From Epiperipatus broadwayi (lineage: Eukaryota; Onychophora; Udeonychophora; Euonychophora; Peripatidae): a stretch of 64,000 nt of DNA. Under the pieces are notes generated by a model. The model was not told the DNA's origin and made no database searches. It saw nothing but the letters and a program-made list of their open reading frames with translations. The DNA is taken from assembly GCA_028023455.1 (NCBI GenBank), contig JAQFVV010000012.1, positions 4,494,023 through 4,558,022 on the forward strand, in the 5' to 3' direction. Shown here piece by piece: positions 42,728 through 56,035 of the stretch. Every line of letters starts with the position of its first letter. Position 1 is the first letter of the stretch. Both the position numbers and the translations under genes were made by a program.

Positions 42728-43976
42728 TGTATCCAATAAGTGTACTATATAAGCCATAACATCAAGTCATTGCCCACATTGGCTAGATATATTCTTATAA
42801 TTTATACCTGAACAGAGTAAGTACTTTGATTATGACTGAGTTTGAATTCTAGGGAATCTAATGGATTGACATGAAAATTGGGTGGATCCAGTGCATATTG
42901 CCAAATGAATGGGGGTTGAATGATAGTAAAGATTCCTCTTGGTTGTAGTGTTATTGGATCTTTCCAGTTTTTCCATGGACAGCCGGATTATTGTTTCGAT
43001 AAATGTAATGGGATGGATTTAGGTAAATGGTTGGTTCTACTGCAAGTGTTGATGATGGATGGGGAATTTTCCATTATAATTTTCATCATTTATTTATATC
43101 CCATTGCATTTTGATGTCACAATGCGGTTGGCTATATGTTTGTATATTCGTTGGTCCGTTACATTTTTGGTGAGCCCAATTGAGTGGCATTGAATCAATG
43201 ATTTCCAGACATCAAATATAATTTGGTCTGTTACATATGTTTATTGTCATTTGAGTCCGTTACATTTTTGGAGCTTAGTTTCAATTTAAAATTATATTGA
43301 TGGTGTTAAATTGTAGAGTAGTAATTTTATCCATATTTGGAAAATTTGTGTTGTAGAAAATCCATAATTTTAAGGTTGGATTGGATATTTGATTGTTGAA
43401 GTTTGGTTGGTTTTGTTGCAAGTATTGATGTTGGATGGGGAAGTTTTGTCATTGTCTTGAGGATGTGATGTATTCATGTCACTTGTGACTGATTGATCTC
43501 ATTCACTGCTCCAACCCAAATTGTAATGTTAGTTACTATTTATCATGAAGCAGTTAACAGTAGTCCTGCCATGATTTTACCTCTAAGACTCCAGAGAGAG
43601 TAAGGTATAGTTTTTTTATATATGTATAATATTTGCCTTTAAGACTCCCAAAGATGAGCAAGGCAATATTTTATAAATAATAGCCCCTAAGACTTGGATG
43701 TAAGCAGGGCAGTGCAATAGTGTTTGCAGAAAACTATAATGGGTTGTAGTAGCTTAGAGTGACTGAAATGTGATGATCATCTGAGTGTTCATGGAACATT
43801 GTATACTTTAAGAGCAGTGAGTAGGTTCTTTTATCTATCTCATAATTGTGAAATGCTAATCATTCTTTTAGGTGTCAGTATCTGTCTGATCTTTAGAGGA
43901 ATGGATGAGTATATAACCTAAATATATAGCTTATTCTTAAAGGACTGTTGATAGTATATTTTTCAATCCGTTACAA
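42697..43976. mobile_element. LTR-type remnant inside an (AT)n repeat
   Basis: This stretch is bounded by (AT)n on the left (42,697-42,723) and on the right after CCGTTACA (43,976). TCCGTTACA occurs three times (43,150-43,260 twice, 43,976). The first two are followed by TTTTTGG(T/A)G, which is how an LTR end followed by a primer-binding region looks in Gypsy-type elements. A block GGTTGGTT..TGCAAGT.TTGATG is duplicated at 43,029 and 43,405 (period 376). TGTAATGTTAG at 43,512 could begin a 3' LTR of about 465 bp. No protein recognised. The boundaries are tentative. Confidence 0.45.
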
Positions 43977-44810
43977 TATATATATATATAACATTGCTTT
44001 ATATAATGGTTTCCAACAGAATTTTTATTGACTCTGTTGGTCAATAAATCTTTAGGGTTTTTTGTAGATCAATGAACACCTAATGGCTAATTGGGTTTGA
44101 TTAAATAAAATGTATGTTATATTATATTTAATTTTTTTATATAGTTGTCTTTATTTATTTTAAAGCTTTCATATTGTTCAGAAACTTTGATAATGTTTTG
44201 TACAGCTAGAAAGTTGTATAATATAATGTTTTATGCCTATATTTTGTTCATGTAAACACTACATACCCATCATGTGCCACTTTTTGTTTTGTTTCAGTAA
44301 ACAAGAATTGTAATATGGATTTAAAATGCAATAAGCAAGATTAAAATGTAAACATGCATTAATTGTATATCAAGTGTTTCATGTTTAGCTTAAATAATAA
44401 TCATATTTTCGTTAAGAAGTTAAAGTATTATTATTAACTTTTATTCCAATTTCATTTTATTATGAGATTTAACCCTGGATCAAAATATTCTAAATTTGTA
44501 AAAGAAAATATATTTTTAAAACCCCTGATCAAAGTATTTTAGATTTATAAAAGAACTTATATTTAAGATAACATATTTAAGATGGAAAAGAACTTATATT
44601 TATTATAAAAAGAATCTTATATTTTAATAATTATATTTAGCCATGATATTGTCTACAAGAGGATGCATACTCTGGGATGGTTTTTTAAAAAAAACTCATG
44701 TTCTATAGTGCCTGTGCATGTAATCTGATAGTCCATCATGGTGGTTTGATTGTAAGGCTTTTCTTGTGTTCCCTCACCTTTGGTCAGTAACTCAGGTTAC
44801 AATATATACC

Positions 44811-44939
44811 ACATTCAAATCATCATTCATCATGTTAAGATATTTTAACAATGCCCTCTGTGAACAAATATAAATTCTGAACTTCAAACAGCACACTTGA
44901 AAAGAAATATCTTAACATCATAAATGGTGATTTGAATGT
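44811..44939. repeat. Foldback repeat with 35-bp arms
   Basis: The arm ACATTCAAATCATCATTCAT...TTAAGATATTT (44,811-44,845) is repeated in inverse complement at 44,905-44,939 with few mismatches, around a 59-bp loop. Probably a small MITE. Confidence 0.8.
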
Positions 44940-46933
44940 TTTTTATCTATTTGAGCTTTGTGGTATGAAAGATATTTTCATATATATTTTAATGGTAGAA
45001 CTTGAGTTTAAAATTGATAACATTACTTACATAAAAATATTCTTTGCTTATTATTGTATTTTAATTCTAAAGTAATTTAAAAATAATTAAAATAATTTGC
45101 CATTATTAAGTAGTAGTTTTAAATAGCACTTCATAATATAAAATGGTGTATCTACTTTTTAATAAGCTTGATATATCAAAATGTTATTGTAATCTCACGG
45201 CTAAATTTTAAAAATTTATATTTTTAGGATGATGTCATAAAGTTAAAATTAACAGGGGTATTTAAATTTTTTTAATATAATAATGATAATAAAATAAAGT
45301 ACATATTAATGTAATCATTTGTTAACATTTTATTTACTGCATACATTTGAAAATATGTAAACATAAACAAACAAGATATTAAATTATTATTAAAGTATGT
45401 GCATGCATGTACATGCATTTTATATTTTGGGATAATTTTAAAATGTTAAATGTTATGTATCCACTATATTATTTTAAAATATTTAATTTAAATAAAATGG
45501 GTATTTAAAATGTTGATTAATATATATAAAAATAAATAAATAAAGGAATGTCCATACTTTATTTAAAATATGATTTTTGTTTTTTTAAATATATTTTGTG
45601 TTTTTGATTTGTAAAAATAAATGTTTTAATATTTTAAAACATATTGTAATATTTATTTTTATAAAAAATTTTAAAATATATATTTTAATGTCATAGAATG
45701 CTGATATGTTTGAAAGAACTTTTATTTAGTGGATGTATGAATAAATTTAACTCTTAATAGAAAGAACTGTGAAAGAGTCAAGTATTAAAAAATAAGATAT
45801 AGAATATCATAGCTGCAGTATCTAAGATAATGTTATAAGTATGACATTGGAAGAAAACTATTTAAGCCCCTGATTTTAGATTGCATTACCCCTCATTTTT
45901 TATCTTAATGGATAAACAGCATCAAATTAGCACACATATATAAATAAGCTTATTCAGAAGTTTAAAAATTATGAAGATGGGCTACAAAATATTATAAACA
46001 TCTGTTCAAAAGACTCCCTGTCTTTTGAAAATCTAAATAATTACATTAATTAAACAATCATCCCAATTTACTAATTATTAAAATTAAGTACTGCAATATA
46101 ATTCATACTGAATATATGGATAAAAAATTGACAAGTGCTGTTGCTGTTACTTAAAGAAAACAGATTTCAATTTTTGTTTAAAAATAAAATGTAACATCAA
46201 AATGGATAAGTTTTTGAAATGCTAATAATCAGTAATATATGTGGATTAAAATATAACATCTATCTATACACTACACAAAACATTGTGAGGTTTTTCAGCA
46301 GAATATCTAAAGGATTTGAACTATAAAATTTTTTTGTGTGTATTTATGTAAAATGTATAAGTAGATTGTAAAAGTTTGATTTATATAACAAACATAATTC
46401 CACTGGACCTTGTGGGTATCAAAATAAAGTTTAGCAGGTAGTATATATTTATATATTTTTTATTTATTTTAGAATATATGTGTTTATTTATTCTATAAGA
46501 AAAATATATTATTATCAAAAAAACCATTTAAGTAAATAGTAAACATAAATAAATAAACAATATATTTCTTAATGGTAATTTAAGTTTAAATAAAAATGGT
46601 TGTTTGTTTTCTTTAAATATATTTAAAAAAGATAGGTTTTCATGTATAAATATTTATGGGTGATACTGATGAAAGTATATATTTAATAAATATTTATAAT
46701 ATTTTATTGTATGTAAATTAGTAAGCTTATGCTTATTGTGATAAGAAAATAGTAAACAAATTAAACATATTTATTAAATTTTTAAAAATATTTTTATCTA
46801 TTTATTTGGTAATATTAATGCTAGTATATTGCATTTTTTATTTTCTTAGTGTAATGTTTACAACACATTACATTTATAAAGCAATAAAATAGGTATAATA
46901 AATAAATGGAAATTAATTCAAGAATTAATTACT

Positions 46934-46997
46934 CAACAATGAACATTTTATTTGCTTCTTAATTTCAACAATGAATATTTTATTTGCTTCTTAATTT
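46934..46997. repeat. 32-bp direct tandem duplication
   Basis: The unit CAACAATGAACATTTTATTT... occurs at 46,934-46,965 and 46,966-46,997 with one difference (C/T). A recent replication-slippage type event. Confidence 0.93.
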
Positions 46998-47421
46998 TAT
47001 ATATTTTTTGTTATTATTGTTTATATTACTAAATTTTATTTTATTAATTAAATTGGTTTTCTACGATCATTAGCAATTAAATTATTACACTATATATTAA
47101 TATAAACTTTGAAAGTATATTTTTTGTTGTGTATATATTATAATATTAGCTAGAAAAAGTATTAAATAAACATTTTATATGATTCATATTAATACTATAT
47201 ATTTGGTAATCCAAGTAGAGTGTGAATAAGTTCACTTATCAAAGATATATACTATTACTTGAGTAATATTTAAAACCATCCACTTCTAAAAAATATTGAA
47301 GGTAGAAAGAAAGTGCATTACTTTTAATTGCAAAAGATAAACATTTCTATATTAATTTTATAAGAGTGGAAATAAATACTATAAGAAAGATGGATCTAGA
47401 CTTAATATTAATTAATATTAT

Positions 47422-47602
47422 TAAACAGGCCAAAACTTTCTATATAGTAGTGCCTCCTTGTGCTAATCAGAGTAATCAATGGATGCCAGAAGGCTTGTGC
47501 GTAAAATCCCTATCTAGTGCCTACTCATCCAATATCCCCAGACTAGTTTCTGACTTGTTATATGCTAGCATGATATGGTGATCATGTGATGTTTAGTGGT
47601 TT
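47422..47602 (-). mobile_element. Family A hammerhead element, short 5'-truncated copy
   Basis: On the minus strand the copy begins with an inverted tail (AAACCACTAAACATCACATGAT..., 47,602 to about 47,560). It joins the ribozyme inside stem II (partial hammerhead 47,558-47,527: GAAA, ACTAGT stem III, stem I 3' strand) and runs to the family terminus GGCCTGTTTA at 47,422. The flanks share the 12-mer AATTAATATTAT (47,410-47,421 and 47,603-47,614). CUGANGA is missing, so this ribozyme is dead. The AT-rich duplication could be partly chance, but its position at both element ends supports it. Confidence 0.75.
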
Positions 47603-47614
47603 AATTAATATTAT

Positions 47615-48449
47615 ACTGGGTAATAATATCATGCAACCAATGGTGTATTGATGGAAGTTTATAAGTATAAAAAAGTCTTTATTATTGACTATCCAATCAA
47701 ACAAATTCAACATTCAGTTAGATGTGGTTACTTTTAGTAGAATACACAGCACATTAATGATTTATATTCATTAATATAATCAGAATAAAAAGAAATACGA
47801 GAATTTTTTGTTGTTGAGAAATTAGAGATTTACATGGGAGGCGAAATTATATTTGATCATTTTAAATTTTATTTTGGCAAATATAAAATATCTACTTCTT
47901 TTATAATCATGATAGAGCATCTGCAGTGATTAACAAATGTAGAATATTTTTATTTATTCTGATCGAAAATATTTATAATGTTCAAACACTCTGTAGTTGC
48001 ATACAAACTGCAAATATAAAATCAAAATGTTTATATGATTATCATTTTGCATAATCGTCTGATAGCAATTATAAAATATTTAATTATTTGTTGTTTAATA
48101 CAAATGGATTCTGGCTGTCTAAAGATGATTATTTCCAGAAATTTTTCAAAATGTTATGAAACAATTGTAGATTTTTCTTTCAAATTGATGAACTTTGTTA
48201 AATTTAAAAATATATATTTTACTTTGCAGATAGGTTTTCCAATTTACCAATATCCCCAAAAAGTTAGATGAAAAAAATATCTTATTTTTTATTCCAACAG
48301 TTATTGTTGGAAATAATTTTAAAATTGATTTTTTATAACTATATTAAATCAATCTGACTTTTGTTGTTTTAAAAATTGACGCCAACTGCTATTCTCCAAA
48401 ATGATTAAATTTTTGCTGATGATAGACTATTGTACACTAATTATTTAAG
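47615..48449. other. No recognised feature
   Basis: AT-rich. A 78-codon open frame at 48,035 (+) could be the more decayed upstream part of the hAT fragment, but I see no diagnostic motif. Confidence 0.35.
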
Positions 48450-48861
48450 AAAATTAAAAAAGACATGAATGTTCACTTTACAGATCTCAAAAACATGAAT
48501 ATATCAATAAGGATTGTTGAGCCATTTGAATATGAAATTACCAGAAGTTATATATATCTTTTGAAAAAGAATTAACTGAAGTTAAAGATCTCAATATAAA
48601 TGTTTTGTTCAAATCAAAGATAAGCCAAATTTTGGAATTCTGAAAATATATGACCAAATATCCAAGATTAAGATGTATGTATATGTGAGCTATTATTGTT
48701 AGTCTAAATTCTTATTTTGAAGGATGATCTTAACCACATGAATAATTTATTAACAAAAAGTATATGTCAGAACAAGGAGATATCTGAATAATATTAAGTA
48801 ATTATATTGAAGCAAACATTTCAAACATTATATCTAAACATCAATCCCTATTATCTCATTA
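48450..48861 (+). pseudogene. Decayed hAT transposase C-terminal fragment (FAM200/GTF2IRD2-like)
   Basis: The plus-strand reading gives HFTDLKNM, then IVEPFEYEI, matching the (HFP.L)...(VNPFE) region of domesticated-type hAT proteins. After a one-base frameshift near 48,565 come KELTEVKDL, LFKSKIS and EF, then a YPRLR block in the next frame. Further on are KDDLNHMNNLLT (about 48,722-48,757) and an IEANISNII...LLSH end (to about 48,860), as in the dimerisation domain. Several stops and frameshifts mean it is not functional. It is a different lineage from the hAT1 transposase. No termini or 8-bp duplication found. Confidence 0.6.
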
Positions 48862-49040
48862 ATAATATTAATATAAAATTTTCTTTTATTTTTTTACTAT
48901 TATTCCTAAATATGTTATATATATTATTTGCTATTACTGACTTCATACTTGTATGTAATATTTTTTTTCTATTATGAAATATTATTGGAATATTTTGTTT
49001 TATTTCAGTTTGTTGAACAATATTATATTAGAAATTATGA

Positions 49041-50314
49041 TAGTGTTCTGTTCTATCATGTCAGCTGCTTGATGGCATTGACGCTAAGCAAAAACACATA
49101 GATATAATGTTCCTGGGCCAGCAATTCTATAGAACTATTGATTTTATTTTTGGAATAGGTAATAAAAATAAATTATATTATGATTTCCATAAAATTAAAA
49201 AATTCAAACAAAATATTAAAATATAAGCCAACTTTTTGGTACAGTAATTAATCAGAGACTAGCTTTTTTGGGTGTGTGTGGATATAAAAAGTTATGTTCA
49301 TTTTTTAATAGAAAATAAGAGTAAATTGTAGCCTTTTTGGGATCTTAATTAATCAGACACTGTGTTTTGAAATCAAAGTCAATTATATTGCAACTTCCAC
49401 AAAATTTAACAAATTCAAAACAAATTTTACAATGAAAACTGATTTTGACCTTTTTGGGAAAGTAATTAATCAGAGAGTGGCATTTTTTTGTGCGTGTATA
49501 TATATAAAAAGTTACATTACTTTTTTAATAACAAATAATAGTAAATATAGTGGAGACTTATTTGGACAGTAATTAATCAGAGACGGACTTTTTGGGTGTG
49601 TGTGGGGGTCGGAAAAGTTACGGTACTTTTTGTAGTAAAAAATAAATAATAAATTTACGCTTTTTTGGACAGTAATTAATTAGACACTACATTTTGGGGA
49701 GAAAAAGTAAATTAGATTGCAATATACCCACTAAAATTAATAATTATAACAAACTATTAAAATGAAAGCTGACTCTAGTGTCTGACAATTGCCAATTTTC
49801 AGAGTTTGAAGCAGCCATCTTCCTTGTCTCAGATGATTTCTCATGAATATGTTACTTTCATCAGGATCTTCAAAATAGTGCTCTGTCACACCCTAAAATC
49901 CAATTTGTGAGGGTTACACAGTCCTGATGTAACAGTGATGACATTGATAGAACTGTTAGAAGGTACCAGTAGGTCAGTTCCCCTGAAAAAAAGTTGGATC
50001 TGAAAAGTTCAATTCTTTAGACACGATGCAGTCAACACACCCTCACACAATACTGTAGCAAAAATAGTCAATCCAGAATTATGATAAAGTGTGTAACACA
50101 AGCAACTATGGTAGTCAATGAAGACATTTTTCTGTGCTTTTAGCATAGAAAAAAGCCACAGCGATAACCAGCAGCCGAGTAAATGGACTCTTTCTGTGTT
50201 TTTATCATAGAAAGAAGGCTATCTGCTTGGCTGCTGTCACAAAAATGGCATATTTCGAGCAATTTATCTAGAAATATCACTGGCAAGTGGCTGACATGAT
50301 AGAACAGAACACTA
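49041..50314. mobile_element. Non-autonomous TIR element flanked by TA
   Basis: The left end TAGTGTTCTGTTCTATCATG continues TCAGCTGCTTG (49,041-49,071). The right end (50,284-50,314) is its reverse complement with two differences. If the outer TA is the target duplication, the element is bounded by GTGTTCTG...CAGAACAC with TA on each side, as in Tc1/mariner-type insertions. It is 1.27 kb long with no transposase. The left half is a degenerate tandem array (49,231-49,760); the right half (49,780-50,283) is less AT-rich single-copy-looking sequence with two related blocks CTTTTAGCATAGAAA / TTTTTATCATAGAAA (about 50,138 and 50,198). Confidence 0.75.
49231..49760. repeat. Degenerate tandem array, units of about 105-115 bp in A-B-A-A-B order
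   Basis: The block TTTTTGG.(A/C)AGTAATTAATCAGA(G/C)A recurs at about 49,233, 49,334, 49,451, 49,561 and 49,664. Type A units (1st, 3rd, 4th) continue with a TTTTTGGGTGTGTGTGG-like stretch and AAAAAGTTA. Type B units (2nd, 5th) continue with AAA..CAAAGTCAATTATATTGCAA-like sequence. This is internal to the TA-flanked element. Confidence 0.8.
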
Positions 50315-53300
50315 ACAAAATTATATAATACACTGTTGATTAAAAATTCATATATCTACTATCTTTATCTACACATTTTAACAATATGTTTCTTAGATGT
50401 TATATAAAGGGGCAATGTTTCCTCCAACAATCCTATTTGCTTCAATTAAAGATAATTAGGCATTAAAATATGTTGGAAATTTAAAAAAAAAATCTGAAAG
50501 TTCTATTGCACCTGATTGCCATTTTATTTGAACAAAATCTTAATTTAACACTATTTATATAGATTTTTTTTTACTTGTAAGAAATGAGATGTTGAAAAAG
50601 GTTGGGAACAAATAAGAATGTTTATATTCTTATTAATCAAAATATGGAATACTTCAAGATATTCATATTGACGTTATATTTATCAAAAAATTGTGTTAAA
50701 TCCACTTTATAAATTCTATCAGCTATTAATAATAAGAAAATATTTGTTTCTTCAAAAATGTCTTTGATAAATTATTATTTGGAAAATGTGAGAATATATC
50801 AAATAATCCTACAAACAAATTAGGGTTAATGCTTTTAATTTGTTCAGCATTTATTTTCAATAATAATAATTACTACAAACATTGTATGACATATTAAGAA
50901 TTTTATTTTCATACTTAAATAAACATATATACAATTAAGAAACATGTACTGGACTTTAAATTGTGATACAAAATATTATGATAAAAAATTCATGGTTATA
51001 TTTTATGTTGAACGTTATATATTTCAAGATTCTATTTTACAAATCACTCTGTTCCTTGTTTTATTTGATAATAGTGTTAATGTATATTTACATGTTTGAA
51101 AGATCTGTTACTGTAGTGGTCACACATTATTTTCTATAATTTTGACATAGGTTCAAATCCTAATGAAGAAAAAAAATCCAATCAAGCTTACTATTTGTTT
51201 TAAGTAGTTGTCTTACAGTTAATTTAGGTAACCATCTAATATTGGTTTAAAAATAGGTATCTGTTTTTAAGCTTGATAAAAATTTTATTAAATTTTCATT
51301 AATCAGTAATTAATATTTACTAAGGCTGTAACCTCAAGAATGTGCATGTAGAAATGCGATAGTAGGGATCTCTACAGGTCTTAACCACACGCTTACGTTT
51401 TGGAAGAAAAGAGGGGAACCTTCTTTACTTCAACCTACTTTCTATATAAATAGTGAAGCTGAAGCGGTTAGATCTGAGAGCGTGATAGAAGCCTGATTTT
51501 AAATGTTTTTGACTGTTTATCTGCTAAGTCATTGGATCCTTGAATAGAACCTTTCTCTGAAGTAGGCTACTTAAAATTTACTTTATCTTTGACACATATG
51601 GATATAAACATTGAGTGTTCACTTATTTTTTCCAATAGCAGTTTCTATTAACAATTTATTTAATTATATATATATTTAGCACAAACTTTATTTTTATAGC
51701 TTTTTATTCATTATATATATATTTTAACTATTATTGATTTTGTTAGCTTTCAAATGATGCCGAGTCATTTGGTTTTTATATAAAAGAAAATAACATAGTG
51801 TTGTTTAGAAAACCATAAAATATTACATATTTTGATTTTGATTTTTTTTTATATTCAAATAAAATTTTATTTTCATATTTATTTTAATAATAGTTTTCTT
51901 TAAAAAAAAGTAATTTATAATCTTATATTAATATGTGTGTTCACTCTTTTTCCATCTCATTATATATTCAAGATGTTCATACAAATATCTGCTTAAAAAA
52001 TCATATATATATATATTGACATTAAAAATGATTTAATGATGATAACGGCACAAGGAAATGATTTATAGCTCTGCGTTATGTTCTAAATGTCACACAAATC
52101 TTTTTTAATGTGTAAAAAAATCTTGCAAAACTTTTATAAATAAAATTTCTTCTCAATGTTCAGTATGTTTCTTAACCATTCATCATAATTCTTCCTTGTA
52201 AACTCATTGTCTCGTTAAAGAGAATTATTTACATCCACAAATGTTAAAAAATATTGTGAAAAAGTAAAATCATATTTCAATATTTTCAAAATCATTTAAC
52301 TAATGTTTATAATCATTTTAAAAAACTTGTAAATATTTAAAAAATGTTTTCAACCATATCTGTTGAAATAAAAAAATATTTATAGTTAAGTAAGTGTATA
52401 TCAATAGTGAATTCTAGTTTTTTTTTTAATTCTAATATTATTTTATACGTGTTCCTTCTAGTTTTTATAGAAATAAATATAAAAGAATCCAAGTAATTAT
52501 ATATATGTGTGTGTGTGTGTATTATGCTCTGTTGTTTCAATAAAATTATTATTTTATACTTTATTTTTATGACGATTTTATAAATGTTATATTTTAAATG
52601 ATTGGTTTTATTTTCCTAATTTAACAAATATATTCACAAACAATTTTAATTATAATATAATTACATTTAGAAAGCTGAAGATTTTTCATTTTGGTTTTAT
52701 AATCTTTATATCATATATTTATAACATAGTATTCTTCACTCTTTCTTTCTAGTAATTTAAGTGTTCAATCAATAGAGTTCACGTTTTACTTCTGCAATTA
52801 ATTTTGGAAGAATAATAATTTTATATACAAAAAGTATAATTGAGGCATTGTATCATTATAAAAAAACATTCCAATGATTTTTATTATTGAAAATCTCATA
52901 AGAGTTTTACTTTCAGCACAGGAATCAATCTTAAAATACTATATTCCAGAGACCGATAATCTACCATTACAGTAAAACTTCATAGGCATTATATTAATTT
53001 GATGAATTCCCTTATTAAATGCAACACTTCAACATTCATTTTTATTTTATTTTTTTTGACCTACAACATTTATTTATCACAATATTTAAACTAGTACCCA
53101 TTTCAAACTTCATTTGAATCAAACATTATTGGTAGTTTATTTTTAATCACAGCTCAATAAATCACTTCACTTTTGAAACATGAATGAATTAAATCCTTTA
53201 TAAGTTGAATTTGAAACATTAATAATATTTTGTAGCTTATTCTCTAATTTATCATGAATAACATAGAAATACTGTATATCTAGAAGCCAAGTAGATGACA

Positions 53301-53880
53301 TATTTGTTTTTGCTATTGGTTACTTGAAATATAATTCCACTAATAAACCTCTATCACATCTTGATACTAGTTTTATGGAGTCACTTATCAATTGTTTAAG
53401 GCATAAAAATAAAATAAAAAACAAATTGGGAGTACTAGTCCCCCCCCCACTTCCACAGATTTTCAATATCAAGAAATAATGTTTTTCTTCATGTCATTAC
53501 ATAAATTCTATATAATAAATATGAAATTCTGTTGCTAATCATTTATTTTCAAATGATATCCACAAACTGAATGAAATATTTTGAACAATTAATAAAATTA
53601 ATATGTAAATCATAGTTATTTTATCAAGACCCATCCTATTTTGCATTTGACTGACATCAAATTTATATCCATAGTGTTTCTTGATTTTTTAAAATGATAC
53701 CTAACTTTTTGTAATAAATAAAAATTAACGATTTTAAATTTATCTCACCACATATATTCTTATGATTTGATAAAGAAGAAGCTCTGACAAAAGTACTTGT
53801 TATTGTACTGAAACATCAGCTATTTATCTATTATATTTTTATTACATGAAAGCTCCTGGAAATAATACAATGAATTCATT
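50315..53880. other. AT-rich stretch without recognised gene
   Basis: Contains a less AT-rich patch at 51,340-51,600 (possible unclassified short repeat), a (TG)n tract at 52,506-52,520, and a run of nine C at 53,441-53,449. No protein recognised with confidence. Confidence 0.4.
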
Positions 53881-53892
53881 ATATATATATAT

Positions 53893-55861
53893 TGCACCGG
53901 ACAAATGCTTTGGATTCACCTATACTGACCACAAGGGCGCCACTAGTCCAAAAATCGGAACTAGACATTTACTTTAAGGGTGGACAGGATATGTGAATCG
54001 AATGTGCTGGACTAGCTCAATCAAGCAAATGAGAACTTACGATTTGCTCAGAAAGTTAGAAAGGTAGCAACAGAAAACAAAATCAACCAAGTAAAAAGGA
54101 ATAATTGTTTTATTAGTAGAATGGTTGAATAAACATAAATCTAAATAATAATAATCTTTAAAGCACACTTAAAATATGTACTACACATACATTCATCAAA
54201 ATTAAACTAAAATATTTTATAAGGCTTATAGAGCTATTTCCTGCACATGAAAGAGTGCAAAAGACTGGCAGTAGTAGAAGTATTAGTAAGTATACAGTGA
54301 TATCACATAAGAAAAGGGAGATTAGCTTCGTGCTTATAACCCATAGTTAAGAAAAGGCTGGATCTCCGTATTTGAGATTTATGCAAGCTTGTGTCGAAAC
54401 AGAAGAAATGTGAAGATAGCTTCCAAAACTTTAATAATAATAAAAAGAGTGTTGAAAGTTATTACTTTCAATTGATTGACCTCCCTCTGAGTGAGACAGG
54501 CTAGGAGCTCGTGATCTACCTATTGAGAGGGTTAAAACGATTGTATGTGCCCCTAATAAATGACTTGAAAGCTTGAAGAAATAAAAGTAAAAACTATTAT
54601 ATTTCATAATAGTCTATTATAAATAATTATAGTTTCTCAACATAAGTAGAACTAATAATAAAATGGGTTACGAGCCAGAAGTTAATTAAAATAGTTTTTA
54701 ATATCCAGACTGCTTTCTATAATGAAATGGAACATGGATTATAAATAAAACTATACTATTTTACTTACTAAGACTTAAATGGGATGTACAGTATAGGTTT
54801 GAAACTAGCACTCATTAAAACACAAAAAAAAAATTTACATCAAATGCACAGAAACCAAATTACATAATATGAAACTGAAACACATTTATATTTTTTTAAA
54901 AAAAGGAAAACAAATTTAATACAGTAAAATTATTTAAATTGGAGAACCTAAGGTACCTTAATAATTTATTTAGATGCTAGTGCAGTAGACTTCTTGAATC
55001 TGAATTCCCTGATGGTAGGCTTGGGCAAATCAGTTTGTGGTTTCTCTTATAGCATTATAGGCAGTTAATGTAGACACAAGGCATTCGAACCTGTCCTGGT
55101 GAGAAGCTTAGCACATCATGGTAGAAGAAAATATTATTGCTGTAGGTTTAGTGTTCATTCTAAACAGATTTGCTGGATCGGCTTTGCTTTCAGAATATGC
55201 AGGAATTGTTCTCTCCTAGTTTTGCAGGAATAGTTTGTCTAAGTATCAGAAGTTGTGCTTGTATAAGAATTTGTACAATTCTCAGAGTTGGTGTCTGTAT
55301 TCTCGAGCTGGTGCAAGTATTCTAGAGTTATTGAAAGGATAATCCAATGGCCTGATTAAGCCTGTTATAGTTGAATCATAACTAATATCTGAACCAATTA
55401 CAAAACTTTTTCTTTTTAATTAAAATTTAAAAATTCTCTATCTAGCTAACAATAGTTATCTAATTAACAAAATAAATTGCCCTTTACAGATCTAGGAACT
55501 AACTAATGAAAAATTCTTTTCTTTTTTGTTTTCTTTCTTTTTAATTATTCTTATCAATCTAAATCCTCAAATCTGAAAAGCAATTTATTTATTTATACAA
55601 TTTACTTTTGCATAAATTAAAAAAAAAAAGTAATCTTAGTTTTCTTTTTTTCTTTTCTTTTTTTCAAAATTAAAAACCAAATATAGCTGTGGGTTTAAAA
55701 TATAATTCCCACATACATACATATATATATTTGTACAAGCATTAAAAAAAAAAAACTTTTAATCAAGTTTTACAAACGAAATCTTATAAAAAAAATTATT
55801 TTGTTTTCTTCACCCCTATAGAACTTCAATTTTGTAATGGTGTTTTGAAACATCAATTACA
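53893..55861. mobile_element. LTR-like element (possible solo LTR) inserted in (AT)n
   Basis: It begins TGCACCGGACAAATG directly after an AT repeat and ends CAATTACA directly before another AT repeat. That gives TG...CA ends with ATATAT-type flanks. Its first 75 bp resemble the start of the element at 59,160 (shared CGG.CAAA and AGGGCGCCA(C/T)...). It is 1.97 kb long with no ORF, and its composition is more balanced than the surroundings. A solo LTR of a Gypsy-type element is the best guess. The orientation and right end are inferred. Confidence 0.5.
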
Positions 55862-56035
55862 ATATATATATATAATAATAAAAAGTCAGATGTCACATGA
55901 CTTATATATAGCTTGCACTTATAAATATGTGAAATTAAGAGCATGCTAATTAGCTCTAAACAAGCTTTTTTTCATAATTTATGATAAATGCTACTACAAG
56001 AGAAGACATTCAAATCATTTTTATCTTGGATTATT

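Larger units (their letters stand above)
43977..47409. other. AT-rich stretch with small repeats
   Basis: No gene recognised. Contains an inverted repeat at 44,811-44,939 and a 32-bp tandem duplication at 46,934-46,997, listed separately. Otherwise AT-rich filler. Confidence 0.4.

Noticed and set aside
53040-53400. Possible retrotransposon protease remnant on the minus strand (blocks like STWLLD and FEMGTSLNIV)
   Set aside because: The two blocks suggest different element classes and the catalytic residues are absent; similarity is too weak by eye.
53770-53825. Hammerhead-like string around GAAGCTCTGACAAAAG...CTGAAACATCAGC
   Set aside because: There is no CUGANGA before a stem II and GAAA arrangement in the right order, so it does not fit the ribozyme core.
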